A stretch of 64,000 nucleotides of DNA, from positions 3,846,501 through 3,910,500 of the forward strand of contig OX359192.1 in assembly GCA_947172415.1 (NCBI GenBank). Direction: 5' to 3'. Below, piece by piece: positions 9,040-22,515 of the stretch. The position numbers and the translations under genes are program-made. The notes below the pieces were generated by a model, which was given only the letters and a program-made list of their open reading frames with translations, was not told the origin of the DNA and did no database searches. The stretch's first letter is position 1. Every line of letters starts with the position of its first letter. Origin of the DNA: Chondrosia reniformis (lineage: Eukaryota > Porifera > Demospongiae > Chondrillida > Chondrillidae).

Positions 9040-12000
9040 GATATATTATATGCATATAAGATATATACAATATATATTATATATAAGATATATAATACAT
9101 ATAAAAATATTTTCTTTTTTCTTTTTTCAGGACCCAACCTGGTATTGCACCAGGGCATCCTCGTACCTTGTATCCAGAAGATATCATCCGTAACACCATC
9201 GATCACGTGGGTTCCACAATATATGTTGTAAAAAAGTCCTATTTATATACCACTCACTTTTGACTCTACATATATAAGATATCTAATATGCATATAGATA
9301 TATACAATATATATTTTATATAATATATATAATACATATATAAGATGTATGCTCGTTTTTCTTTTTTCAGGTGACCCAACCTGGTATTGAACCAGGGCAT
9401 CCTCGTACCTTGTATCCAGACCATGTCATCCGTAACACCATCGGTCATGTGGGTCACCCATTATATGTTGTAAATGAAGTCCTATTTATAAACCACTCAC
9501 TTTTGACTGTACGTATATATGCAATATATAAGATATATAATATGCATATAAGATATATACAATATATATTCCACATTAGATATATAATACATATATAAGA
9601 TGTATGCTTTTTTTCTTTTTTCAGGACTCGAACTGGTATTGAACCAGGTCATCCTCGTACCTTGTATCAAGACGATGTCATCCATAACACCATCGGTCAC
9701 GTGGCTACCATAATATATGTTTTAATGAAGTCTTATTTAGATACCACTCACTTTCGACTCTACATATATATGCAATATATAAGATATATAATATGCATAT
9801 AAGATATATACAATATATATTGCATATAAGATATATAATACGTATATAAGATGTATGATTTTTTTCTTTTTTCAGGACCCAACCTGGTACTGAACCAGGG
9901 CATCCTCGTACCTTGTATCCAGACGATGTCATCTGTAACACCATCGGTCACGTGGGTTCCACAATATATGTTGTAAATGAAGTCCTATTGATTTACCACT
10001 CACTTTTGACTCTACATATACATGCAATATATAAGATATATAATATGCATATAAGATATATACAATATATATTACACATTAGATATATAATACATATATA
10101 AGATGTATGCTTTTTTCTTTTTTCAGGACACGAACTGGTATTGAACCAGGTCATCCTCGTACCTTGTATCAAGACGACGTCATCCGTAACACCATCGGTC
10201 ACGTGGCTACCTTAATATAAGTTTTAATGAAGTCCTATTTAGATACCACTCACTTTCGACTCTACATATATATGCAATATATAAGATATATAATATGCAT
10301 ATAAGATATATACAATATATATTACATATAAGATATATAATACATATATAAGATGTATGCTCTTTTTTCTTTTTTCAGGACTCAAACTGGTATTGAACCA
10401 GGGTATCCTCGTACCTTGTATCCAGACGATGTCATCCGTAACACCATCGGTCACGTGGGTTTCACAATATATGTTGTAAATTAAGTCCTATTGATATACC
10501 ACTCACTTTTGACTCTACATATATATGCAAAATATATTACATATAAGATATATAATACATATATAAGATGTATGCTCTTTTTTCTTTCTTTCAGGAACCA
10601 AACTTGTATTGAATGAGGGCATCCTCGTACCTTCTATCCAGACGATGTCATCCGTAACACCATCGGTCACCTGGGTTTCACAATATATGTTGTAAATGAA
10701 GTCCTATTGATATACCACTCACTTTTGACACTACATATATATGCAATATATAAGATATATAATATGCATATAAGATATATACAATATATATTACATATAA
10801 GATATATAATACATATATAAGATGTATGCTCTTTTTTCTTTTTTCAGGACCCGAACTGTTATTTAACCAGGTCATCCTCGTACCTTGTATCAAGACGATG
10901 TCATCCGTAACACCATCGGTCACGTGGCTACCATAATATATGTTTTAATGAAGTCTTATTTAGATACCACTCACTTTCGACTCTACATATATATGCAATA
11001 TATAAGATATATAATATGCATATAAGATATATACAATATATATTGCATATAAGATATATAATACATATATAAGATGTATGCTTTTTTTCTTTTTTCAGGA
11101 CCCAACCTGGTACTGAACCAGGGCATCCTCGTACCTTGTATCCAGACGATGTCATCCGTAACACCATCGGTCACGTAGGTTCCACAATATATGTTGTAAA
11201 TGAAGTCCTATTGATTTACCACTCACTTTTGACTCTTCATATACATGCAATATATATAAGATATATAATATGCATATAAGATATATACAATATATATTGC
11301 ATATAAGATATATAATACATATATAAGATGTATGCTTTTTTTCTTTTTTCAGGACCCAACCTGGTACTGAACCAGGGCATCCTCGTACCTTGTATCCAGA
11401 CGATGTCATCTGTAACACCATCGGTCACGTGGGTTCCACAATATATGTTGTAAATGAAGTCCTATTGATTTACCACTCACTTTTGACTCTTCATATACAT
11501 GCAATATATAAGATATATAATATGCATATAAGATATATACAATATATATTACACATTAGATATATAATACATACATAAGGTGTATGCTTTTTTTCTTTTT
11601 TCCGGACCCAAACTGGTATTGAACCAGGGTATCCTCGTACCTTGTATCCAGACGATGTCATCCGTAACACCATCGGTCACGTGGGTTTCACAATATATGT
11701 TGTAAATGAAGTCCTATTGATATACCACTCACTTTTGACTCTACATATATATGCAAAATATATTACATATAAGATATATAATACATATATAAGATGTATG
11801 CTCTTTTTTCTTTCTTTCAGGAACCAAACTTGTATTGAATCAGGGCATCCTCGTACCTTCTATCCAGACGATGTCATCCGTAACACCATCGGTCACGTGG
11901 GTTCCACAATATATGTTGTAAATGAAGTCCTATTGATTTACCACTCACTTTTGACTCTACATATACATGCAATATATAAGATATATAATATTCATATAAG

Positions 12001-15000
12001 ATATATACAATATATATTACATATTGGATATATAATACATATATAAGATGCATGCTCTTTTTTCTTTTTACAGGACTCAAACTGGTATTGAACCAGGGTA
12101 TCCTCGTACCTTGTATCCAGACGATGTCATCCGTAACACCATCGGTCTCGTGGGTTCCACAATATATGTTGTAAATGAAGTCCTATTCATATACTACTCA
12201 CTCTCGACTCTATATATATATATGCAATATATAAGATATATAATATGCATATAAGATATATACAATATATATTACATATAAGATATATAATACATATATA
12301 AGATGTATGCTCTTTTTTCTTTCTTTCAGGAACCAAACTTGTATTGAATCAGGGCATCCTCGTACCTTGTATCCAGACGATGTCATTCGTAACACCATCG
12401 GTCACGTGGGTTTCATAATATATGTTGTAAATGAAGTCCTATTAATATACCACTCACTTTTGACTCTATATATATATGCAATATATAAGATATATAATAC
12501 GCATATAGGATATATACAATATATATTACATATAAGATATGTAATACATATATAAGATGTATGCTCTTTTTTCTTTTTTCAGGACCCAAACTGGTATTGA
12601 ATCGGGGCATCCTCGTACCTCGTATCCAGACGATGTCATCCGTAACACCATAGGTCATATGGGTCACCCATTATATGTTGTAAATGAAGTCCTATTTATA
12701 GACCACTTACTTTTGACTCTACATATGTGCAATATATAAGATGTATAATATGCATATAAGATATATACAATATATATTACATATAAGATATATAATACAT
12801 ATTTAAGATGTATTGTTTCTTTTTTCAGGGCCAAACATGGTTTTGAAACAGGGCATCCTCGTACCTTGAATCCTGACGATGTCATCCGTAACACTATCGG
12901 TCACGTGGCTTCCATAATATATGCTCTAAATGAAGTCGTTTTTATATACCCCTCCCTTTTGACTGTACATATATATGCAATATATAAGTTATATAATATG
13001 CATATAAGATATATACAATATATATATTACATATAAGAAATATAATACATATATAAAATGTATTCTTTTTCTTTTTTCAGGACCCAAACTGGTATTGAAC
13101 CAGGGCATCCTCGTACCTTGTATCCAGAGGATGTCATCTGTAACACCATCGATCACGTCGGTTCCACAATATATGTTGTAAATGAAGTCCTATTGATATA
13201 CCACTCACTTTTGATTCTACATATATATGCAATATATAAGATATATAATATTCATATAAGATATATACAATATATATTACATATAAGATATATAATACAT
13301 ATATAAGATGTATTGTTTCTTTTTTCAGGGCCAAACATGGTTTTGAAACAGGGTATCCTCGTACCTTGAATCCAGACGATGTCATCCGTAACACTATCGG
13401 TCACGTGGCTTCCATAATATATGCTCTAAATGAAGTCGTTTTTATATACCCGTCCCTTTTGACTGTACATATATATGCAATATATAAGTTATATAATATG
13501 CATATAAGATATATACAATATATATATTACATATAAGAAATATAATACATATATAAAATGTATTCTTTTTTCTTTTTTCAGGACCCAAACTGGTATTGAA
13601 CCAGGGCATCCTCGTACCTTGTATCCAGAGGATGTCATCTGTAACACCATCGATCACGTCGGTTCCACAATATATGTTGTAAATGAAGTCCTATTGATAT
13701 ACCACTCACTTTTGATTCTACATATATATGCAATATATAAGATATATAATATTCATATAAGATATATACAATATATATTACATATAAGATGTATAATACA
13801 TATATAAGATGTATGCTCTTTTTTCTTTTTTCAGGACCAAAACTGTTATTGAACCAGGGCATCCTCGTACCTTGTATCCAGACAATGTCATCCGTAACAC
13901 CATCGGTCATGTAGGTTCAACAATATATGTTGTAAATGAAGTCCTATTGATATACCACTCACTTTTGACTCTACGTATATATGCTATATATAAGATATAT
14001 ACTATGCATATAAGATATATACAATACCTATTACATATAAGATATATAATACATATATAAAATGTATGGTCTTTTTTCTTTTTTCAGGACCCAAACCGGT
14101 ATTGAATCAGGGCATCCTTGTACCTTGCATCCAGACGATGTCATCCGTAACACCATCGGTCACGTGGGTCACCCAATATTTGAAATTAATGAAATCCTAT
14201 TTATATACCTCTCACTTTTGTCTCTACATATATGTGCAATATACAAGATATATAATATGCATATAAGATATTTTAAATATACATTACATATAGGATATAT
14301 AATACATATATAAGATGTATGCTTTTTTTCTTTTTTCAGGAACCAACCTGGTATTGAACCATGGATTCCTCGCACCTTGTATCCAGACGATGTCATACGT
14401 AACACCATCGGTCACATGGGTTCCACAATATATGTTGCAAATGAAGTCCTAATTATATACCACTCACTTTTGACTCTTTATATATTCAATATATAAGATA
14501 TATAATATGCATAAAAGATATATACAATATATATTATATATAAGATTTTTAATTTCTTTTTCTTTTTTCAGGTGACCCAGCCTGGCATTGAACCAGGGCA
14601 TCCTCGTACCCTATATCCAGACGATGTCATCCGTAACACCTTCGGTCACGTGGGTTCCACAATGTATGTTGTAAATTAAGTCCTATTTATATACCAGTCA
14701 CTTTTGACTATGCATATATATGTAATATATAAGATATATAATATGCATATAAGATATATACAACATATATTACATATAAGATATATAATACATATAAAAG
14801 ATGTATGCCTTTCTTTCTTATTTCAGGACACAACCTGGTATTGAACCAGGGCATCCTAGTAGCTTGTACCCAGACGATGTCATCCCTAACACCATTGGTC
14901 ACGTGGATTCCACAATATATGTTGTAAATGAAGTCCTATTTATATACCAGTCACTTTTGACTCTGCATATATATGTAATATATAAGATATATAATATGCA

Positions 15001-15210
15001 TATAAGATTTATATAATTATAAGATATATAATACATATATAAGATGCATCCTCGTACCTTGTATTTGGACGATGTCATCCGTAACACCATCGGTCACGTG
15101 GGTCAACCAATATATTTGTAAATGAAGTCCTATTTATATACCACTCACTTTTGACTCTACATATATATGTAATATATAAGATATATAGTATGCATAAAAG
15201 ATAAATACTA
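9040..15210 (-). repeat. About 250-bp satellite with tRNA-like core, block 1 (about 25 monomers)
   Basis: Each monomer has a conserved region of about 90 bp and about 150 bp of ATATAAGATATATA-type sequence. On the minus strand the conserved region contains TGACCGATGG (A-box-like), then GGTTCAATACC (a B-box match) inside CCTGG-TTCAATA-CCAGG, a 5-bp stem with a 7-nt T-loop. An A-rich stretch (TGAAAAAAGAAAAAAG) follows. This is the plan of a tRNA-derived SINE. Open frames in the array (such as MTDGVTDDIVWIQGTRMPW) arise from the repeat and should not be annotated as genes. Higher-order structure is visible: 12821-13320 and 13321-13820 are nearly identical two-monomer blocks. Confidence 0.9.
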
Positions 15211-15992
15211 TATATCAGAGAGTACGGTAGTACTCTCTATGTAGGGATGGTACGGGTTGTTTCGTTTTCCCCATACATTGGTATAGGAGCGAAATTCTGA
15301 AATAGGCTGAAAATCGCCAAAACGAGACTATGTAGAGTTGAATATAGAACAAACATGCTATAAATTGGCCTTGAAGGCAAGCGACCGTGTATCGTTGGCA
15401 AACGAACGAACTTTGAAATCTCCCATTTTCGTTTTCTTCTTCTTCATCTTCTTCTTCATCTTCTTCTTCATCTTCTTCATCTTCTTCGCCCGCTGTAACT
15501 AAAAAACGAAATAAGCCTTCGGACTACTTCTTAATCGAAATTACTCTAAATTTTCCGAGCTGTATTCTTTTGTAGAAGCGAGAGCGATAACGCTATTATT
15601 GAGTATGACAGTTTTCATGGCTCAAGAGTCAAGACCTCAATAAATTCGCCATTTTAATGACGTCATAATCAGTCGAAGATTGCAAAACCAAAGTGGTTTA
15701 AAATACAACGAATTCCTAGCTTATGCTCCATAAAAAGTACAGAAACTAGAGAACAATAAAAATTTTCTACAAAAATAGTGAAGATGTAGGGATGGCACAA
15801 AAAGCATAGAAACAAGAAAGGGATGTTACACAGTGAAGCATTAGCTATGCATGAATCCTACAAGCAAGGGTGTTGTATGATTCGTGCATATATAGCTAAT
15901 GCTTCACTGTGTAACATCCCTTTCTTGTTTCTATGCTTTTTGTGCCATCCCTACATCTTCACTAGTTTTGTAGAAAATTTTTATTGTTCTCT
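15211..15992 (+). mobile_element. Foldback element with 5' hairpin, copy 1
   Basis: The left end carries a perfect 9-bp hairpin, AGAGAGTAC-GGTA-GTACTCTCT (15217-15238), followed by GTAGGGATGG. A body of about 500 bp has a (CTTCTTCAT)n tract at 15432-15488. The right third (15748-15992) is a large inverted repeat whose arms of about 105 bp carry GATGTAGGGATGGCACAAAA and its complement. A second near-complete copy lies in the opposite orientation at 38285-38954. No coding capacity was found. It splits the satellite array. Confidence 0.8.
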
Positions 15993-16017
15993 ATATTATA
16001 TATAGAAGATATATACT

Positions 16018-18392
16018 TTTTTTTCAGTGACCCAGCCTGGTATTAAACCAGGGCATCCTCGTACCTTGTATCCAGATGATGTTATCAGTAACACCATCCC
16101 TCACGTGGGTCCCCCAAAATATGGTGTAAATGAAGTCCTATTTTTATGACACACACTTTTGACTCTACATATATATGGAATATATAAGATATATAAAATC
16201 CATATAAGATATATGCAATATATATTATATATAAGATAGATAATACATATATAACATGAATACTTTTTTCTTTTTCAGGTGACCCAGTCTGGTATTGAAC
16301 CATGGCATCCTCGTACCTTGTATCCAGACGATGTCTTCCGTAACACCATCTGTCCCGAAGGTCACCCGATATATGTTGTAATTGAAGTCCTATTTATATA
16401 ACACACACTTTTGACTCTACATATATATATAATATTTAAGATATATATTATGTATAAAAGATAAATACTATATATTATATATATATATATATATGATATA
16501 TTATACATATAGAAAATGTATACCTTTTTTTCAGGTGACCCAGTCTGATATTGAACCAGAGCATCCTCGTACCTTGTATCCAGACGATGTCATCCGTAAC
16601 ACCATCCATCACGTGGGTCCCCAAATATATGTTGTAAATGAAGTCCTCTTTATATAACAGACACTTTTGACTCTACCTATATATGTAATATAAAAGATAT
16701 ATAATATACATATAAGATATATACAATATAAATTATAAATAAGATATATAATACATATATAAAATGAATACTTTTTCCTTTTTTCAGGTGACCCAGCCTG
16801 CTATTGAACGAAGGCATACTCGTACCTTGTATCCAGACGATGTCATCCGTAACACCATCGGTCACATTGGTCACCCAATATATGTTGTAAATCAAGTCCT
16901 ATTTATATAACACAAATTTTGACACTACATATATATGTAATATATAAGATATATAATATGCATATAAGATAAATACTATTCATATAATATATATATTATA
17001 TATAATACAACTATAAAATGAATACTTTTTTCTTTTTTCAGGTGACCCAGCCTGGTATTGAACCAGGGCCTCCTCGTACCTTGTATCCAGACGATATCAT
17101 CCGTAACCCCATCAGTCACGTGGGTCACCCAATATATGTTGTAAATGAAGTCCTATTTATATAACACACACTTTTGACTCTACCTATATATGTAATATAT
17201 AAGATATTTAATATACATATATGATCTATGCAATATATATTATATATATGATATATAATACATATATAAGATGTATACTTTTATCTTTTTTTAGGTGACC
17301 CAGCCTGGTATTGAACCAGGGCATCCTCGTACCTTGTATCCGGACGATGTCATCCGTAACACCACCGGTCACGTGGATCAACCAATATATTTGTAAATGA
17401 AGTCCTATTTATATATCACTCACTTTTGACTCTTCATATATATGTAATATATAAGATATATACAATATATATTATATATAAGATATATACTATATATATC
17501 AGATGTACACTTTTTTCTTTTTTCAGTTGACCGAGCCTGGTATTGAACCAGGGCATCCTCGTACCTTGTATCCAGACGATGTCATCCGTAACACCATCGG
17601 TCACATGGGTCACCCAATATATGTTGTAAATCAATTCCTATTTATATAACACAAATTTTGACACTACATATATATGTAATATATAAGATATATAATATGC
17701 ATATAAGATAAATACTATACATATAATATATAAATGATATATAATACAAATATAGGATGAATACTTTTTTCTTTTTTCAGGTGACCCATCCTGGTATTGA
17801 ACCAGGGCCTCCTCGTACCCTGTATCCAGACGATGGCATCCGTAACCCTATCAGTCACGTGGGTCACCCAATATATGTTGTAAATGAATTCCTATTTATA
17901 TATCACTCACTTTTGACTCTACATATGTGTAATATATATATAAGATATATAACAAACATATCAGATTTATACAATATATTATATATAAGATATATAATAC
18001 ATATATAAGATGTATACTTTTTTCTTTTTTCAGGTGACCCAGCCTGGTATTGAACCAGGGCATCCTCGTACCTTGTATCCAGACGATGTCATCCGAAACA
18101 CCATTGGCCATGTGGGTCACCCAATATATGTTATAAATGAAGTCCTATTAATATATCACTCACTTTTGACTCTACATATATATGTAATATATGAGATATA
18201 TAATATGCATATAAGATATAAACAATATATATCACATATAAGATAAATAAAACGTATATAAGATTTATACTTTCTTTCTTTTTTCAGGTGACCCAGCCTG
18301 GCATTGAACCAGGACATCCTCGTACCTTGTATCCAGACGATGTCATCCGTAACACCATCGGTCATGTGGGTCACCCAATATATATTGTACAC
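16018..18392 (-). repeat. About 250-bp satellite with tRNA-like core, block 2 (about 10 monomers)
   Basis: Continuation of the satellite after the foldback insertion. Many monomers here retain GGTGACCCA next to the T-arm and GGGTCACCCA at the other end of the core, so this block looks closer to an ancestral SINE-like form than block 1. The last core ends near 18385, where the sequence changes directly to the 13-bp minisatellite. Confidence 0.9.
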
Positions 18393-20541
18393 ACAAATAG
18401 TATATGCAATTAGTACATACAACTATTACATTCAACTAGTACATATAACTAGTACCTACAACTAGTTAATTTTATTATTAGTAGTACAACACAATGAGTA
18501 CCTACTTAGTACGTAGTTTTACTAATACTAGAACCTGTAACTAGTACATAAAACCAGTATATACAACTAGTACATCAAACAAGTACCTATAACTACTACC
18601 GAACTACTACATATAACTAGTACATACACATATAACTGGTACATATAAATAGTACATACACCTAGCACATACAAATAGTACATACAACTAGTACATACAA
18701 CTAGTGCATACAACTAGTACATTCAACTAGGACATACAAGTAGTAAATACAACTAGTACATACAAGTAGTACATTCAACTAGTTCATACAATTAGAACAC
18801 ACAACTACTACATGCAACTAGTACATGCAACTAATACCTACAAATAGTAAACATAACTTTTACTAGTACATACAACTAGTACATGCAACTAGTTCATATT
18901 AGTTGTACATACAACTACTACATACAACTAGAAACTAGTGCATGAAACTAGAACATATAACTAGTACATACCACTAGTTCATACAACTAACACATACAAC
19001 TAGTACACATGACAATAACATACACATATAACTAGTACATATAAATAGTCCAGACAACTAGTACATTAAACTAGAACTCCAACTCTGACGTATAATTATA
19101 TCATACAACTAGTACATACAACTAGTACTACAAATAGTACATAAAACCAGTACAAACAACTAGTAAATACAACTTGTAAATATAACTATTAAATATAACT
19201 TGTACTAGTACATACAACTAGTACATGCAACTAGTTCATATTAGTTGTACATACAACTACTACATACAACTAGAAACTAGTGCATGAAACTAGAACATAT
19301 AACTAGTACATACCACTAGTTCATACAACTAACACATACAACTAGTACACATGACAATAACATACACATATAACTAGTACATATAAATAGTCCAGACAAC
19401 TAGTACATTAAACTAGAACTCCAACTCTGACGTATAATTATATCATACAACTAGTACATACAACTAGTACTACAAATAGTACATAAAACCAGTACAAACA
19501 ACTAGTAAATACAACTTGTAAATATAACTATTAAATATAACTTGTACTAGTACATACAACTAGTAAATGTAACTATTAAATATAACTTGTACTAGTAGAT
19601 ACAACTAGTAGATACAACTAGTACCTACTTAGTACCTAGATTTACTAGTACTTGAACTTACAACTAGTACCTGTAACTATTACCGAACTACTACATATAA
19701 CTAGTACATACACATAAAACTGGTAAATATAAATATTACATACACCTAGTACATACAATTAGTACATACAAATAGTACATACAAATAGCAATAGTTTTAC
19801 TAGTACTAGAACTTACAACTAGTACCTATAACTGGTACCGAACTACTACATATAACTAGTATATACACATAGAACTGGTAAATATAAATATGACCAGTAC
19901 TAGTACATACAACTAGTTATTAGAACTAGTACATGCAACTAGTACATAACTAATACACACAGTTATTACATACAAATAGTACACACAACTAGTACATACA
20001 ACTAGTATATAAATAGTACATACAACTAGTACATAAAACTAGATCATGCAATTAGAACATACAAGTACTACATACAACTAGTACATACAACTGATACCTA
20101 CAACTAGTAAATATAACTTGTACTAGTACATACAACTAATTCATACAACTATTACATTCAACTAGTACATACAACTAGAACCTACCTAGTACCTTACATA
20201 ACTAGCACAAGAATCAACAACTAGTGTATACAACTAGTACATACAACTAGTACATACTACTAGTTCATAGAACGAGTACATAATACTAGAACATACAACT
20301 TGTATATGCAACTAGTACATAACTAGTACATGCAACTACTACATACAACTTCTACATACAACTAGTACCTACAATTAGTAAATATAACTAGAGCTAGTAC
20401 ATATAACTAGTGCATACAACTAGTACAAACAATTAGTACACACAACTAGTACATGCAACTGGTACATACGACTAGTACATGACAAGTAGTACACACAACT
20501 AGTACATACAATTAGCACATACAACTAGTACATTCAACTAG
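18393..20541 (-). repeat. 13-bp minisatellite, ACATACAACTAGT polarity
   Basis: Degenerate tandem 13-bp units read ACATACAACTAGT on the plus strand. The unit contains the palindromes ACTAGT and, at the junction, GTAC. It has many one-base variants and no coding potential. Confidence 0.95.
18861..19544 (+). repeat. Two apparently identical 342-bp segments in tandem
   Basis: 18861-19202 and 19203-19544 match at every position I compared, including rare variants such as CTCCAACTCTGACGTATAAT. A diverged relative of part of this segment occurs at about 26560-26703. Confidence 0.9.
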
Positions 20542-20543
20542 TA

Positions 20544-22513
20544 CAGTGAATCCTCGGTTATTCGAACCCCATTGGTCAAATGGCCCAAAATGTTATTCGG
20601 ATAAGTGAAAAGTTCGGATAAGTGAAATACAATCAAATATGTATAACAGTAGAACAATTTCTTTGGACGATCAGCACGCCAACAAAACACGTATAGATCA
20701 CTTTAATGATTGTATAACATTCTATAACATAGTACAAATACATATGCATGTGCTCATACATACATTTACTTTTGCAGCATCTCTAGTAAGGTCCTATGTT
20801 TTAGGGACTCTCCTCGTTTACGGACTGCGAAGGCATGGAGTTCTCTCAACATGCATGTGTTGTATAGATTTACTTCAGGCTGGTATTCAAGCCATGTGAG
20901 GCACTTCTCAATCATATGAGCTGCCAGTTGGAGACAGGACAGACATTCGATTCTCCTTCCTCTGGTTCAAGCTCATCTTCCTGGTCAGGCACTTGCTCTG
21001 AAAGAACATGGTCACAGATTTTATCATCTGTCATCAGCTGAAAGCCAGGATCATTGGAATCACTGTTAAGCCAGGAACTGATCTCATTTTCATCCATACT
21101 GTATCCCAACTCCTGAAGTTCATGTATAAATTCTTGCACATCTTCCTCTCCTTCAGTCTGATCTTCACTCTCCTTTGCTTCTTGAATAGGCATGATCTTT
21201 CTCCACGACTTGCGTAGTGTGGATTCCTTGATTTCACCCCATGACTCTGCGATTAGCTCTGTGACAATTTTCATATTCACTAACTTCAGGAAATCAATGA
21301 GAGATATGCCATTCTCATCTTCTATCAATAGCTTTCGTAACAATTTCTTCTTGTAGTGGCGCTTGAGTGCCACAAGTACCCCTTGATCCATTGGTTGAAT
21401 CAAGGAAGTGACATTTGGTGGCAAGTAAAAGGCAGTGATCTTTCCATCATCACTAATGAGGTCTTCTTCACTGGGGTGGGCAGGGCAATTATCCAGCACC
21501 AGAACAGCTTTTGGCTCCAAGCCAAGAGAAGAGAGCTCTTTGCGTACTGTAGGGATGAATGAGTTGTGAAACCAGGCATTAAAAATCTCGGGCTCATCCA
21601 TGCACTTTTCTGGCCACAGTTCTCCCCAGGTAGGAGGTCCATCCTCAAACCCCTAAAACACCTTGGGTGTTTTGCTTTTCCGATAACCTGGAGAGGTAAC
21701 TTGATGGTGCCTGTAGCATTTGTACAGGCATTGATTGTGACTCTCTCTTTTTTCTCAGCTTTCTTCCATCAGCAGAGTGCTCAAAGGAAGCAGCTAGTGT
21801 CTTGTCTGACAACAAACGAAAGTTAAGTCCAGTCTAATCACAATTGAAAATTTGATTGAGAGTAAGCCGGTGCTCTTCAACGAATTCCCTGAAAGATGTG
21901 ACAAAAGCTGCACTTCCTTCTGTATCAGCAGATAATTTCTCACCTTCAAGCGACAAGTTGCATATTCCGTGACCCTTGCAGAACCTCCATTGCCATCCTG
22001 TACTTCCAGAGAAACTTGACTCTTCACCATACATCTTCTTGTGCAGCTGGACAGCTTTTTCACACAATATCAGGCCTGAGATAGGTACGCCCTCCATCCG
22101 CTTTTGTTTGAACCATGAGTAGATGGCCTTATCATGCTGTTCGTCATCTCCGACCTTCATTACTTTCACCTTCTTACTAATACCCATGTTGCGCATGTCC
22201 TGGTTAAAGCGAAGGATCTTATCGCACTTCTTGATATCCGAGACTTTGTCCTTTCCAATGTCATAGCGTTCGGCAATAACATTAGCAGAGCTGCTCTCTA
22301 GCTGCTATATGATGGCCACTTTGTCTTCAATACTTAAAACTGTTCTTTTTCGCTTAGGCTTCGCAGTGCTAGTAGACTCCGCCATCCTCGATCGAGCAAA
22401 ATACATTAGCGCGACTGAAATGTGTCACATTCGCATACGTTTGTATCATAATTGCGTAATCCACGTGTCATGTGCAAGGTAATTTTGTGATCCGGATAAT
22501 CGAGGATTCACAG
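20544..22513 (-). mobile_element. Tigger-like (pogo clade) DNA transposon
   Basis: Terminal inverted repeats CAGTGAATCCTCGGTTATTC (left) and, on the other strand, CTGTGAATCCTCGATTATCC (right), each flanked by TA (20542-20543 and 22514-22515). Length is 1,970 bp. It contains one decayed transposase on the minus strand and is inserted in the minisatellite. Confidence 0.92.
20912..22385 (-). pseudogene. Tigger/pogo transposase, decayed
   Basis: Read from ATG at 22385, the N-terminus (MAESTSTAKPKRKRTVLSIE, then DKVAII) and NVIAERYDIGKDKVSDIKKC form the CENP-B-type DNA-binding helices. A second HTH region follows (AIYSWFKQKRMEGVPISG). The catalytic DDE domain has NCD followed by a TAG where a Glu is usual (21834-21836), then LVLDNCPAHP and SLIQPMDQGV, giving the three acidic positions (DDxD) of the pogo group. 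The frame is broken by TAG at 22305-22307, TAG at 21834-21836, and frameshifts near 21720-21740 and 21600. The acidic tail (EDELEPEEGE) is typical of Tigger C-termini. Closest in type to jerky/Tigger proteins. Inactive as written. Confidence 0.9.
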
Positions 22514-22515
22514 TA

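Noticed and set aside
15211-15992. Canonical Helitron
   Set aside because: The 5' side has a TC-like start and hairpins are present, but there is no CTRR 3' end with a short hairpin just inside it, and no Rep/helicase. Left unclassified.
9040-18392. Functional tRNA genes
   Set aside because: Only the B-box and T-arm are well formed. The acceptor pairing needs a bulge, no clear anticodon stem could be drawn, and the copies are tandem with A-rich tails, so a SINE-like origin fits better.
9021-18422. Dozens of 60-130-codon open frames on both strands in the 9-18.4 kb array (such as MTDGVTDDIVWIQGTRMPW or YPDDVIRNTIGHVG)
   Set aside because: They are the same satellite core read in different frames, repeat with the monomer, and end at random in the AT-rich linkers. 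The core is explained by a tRNA-like element, not a protein.
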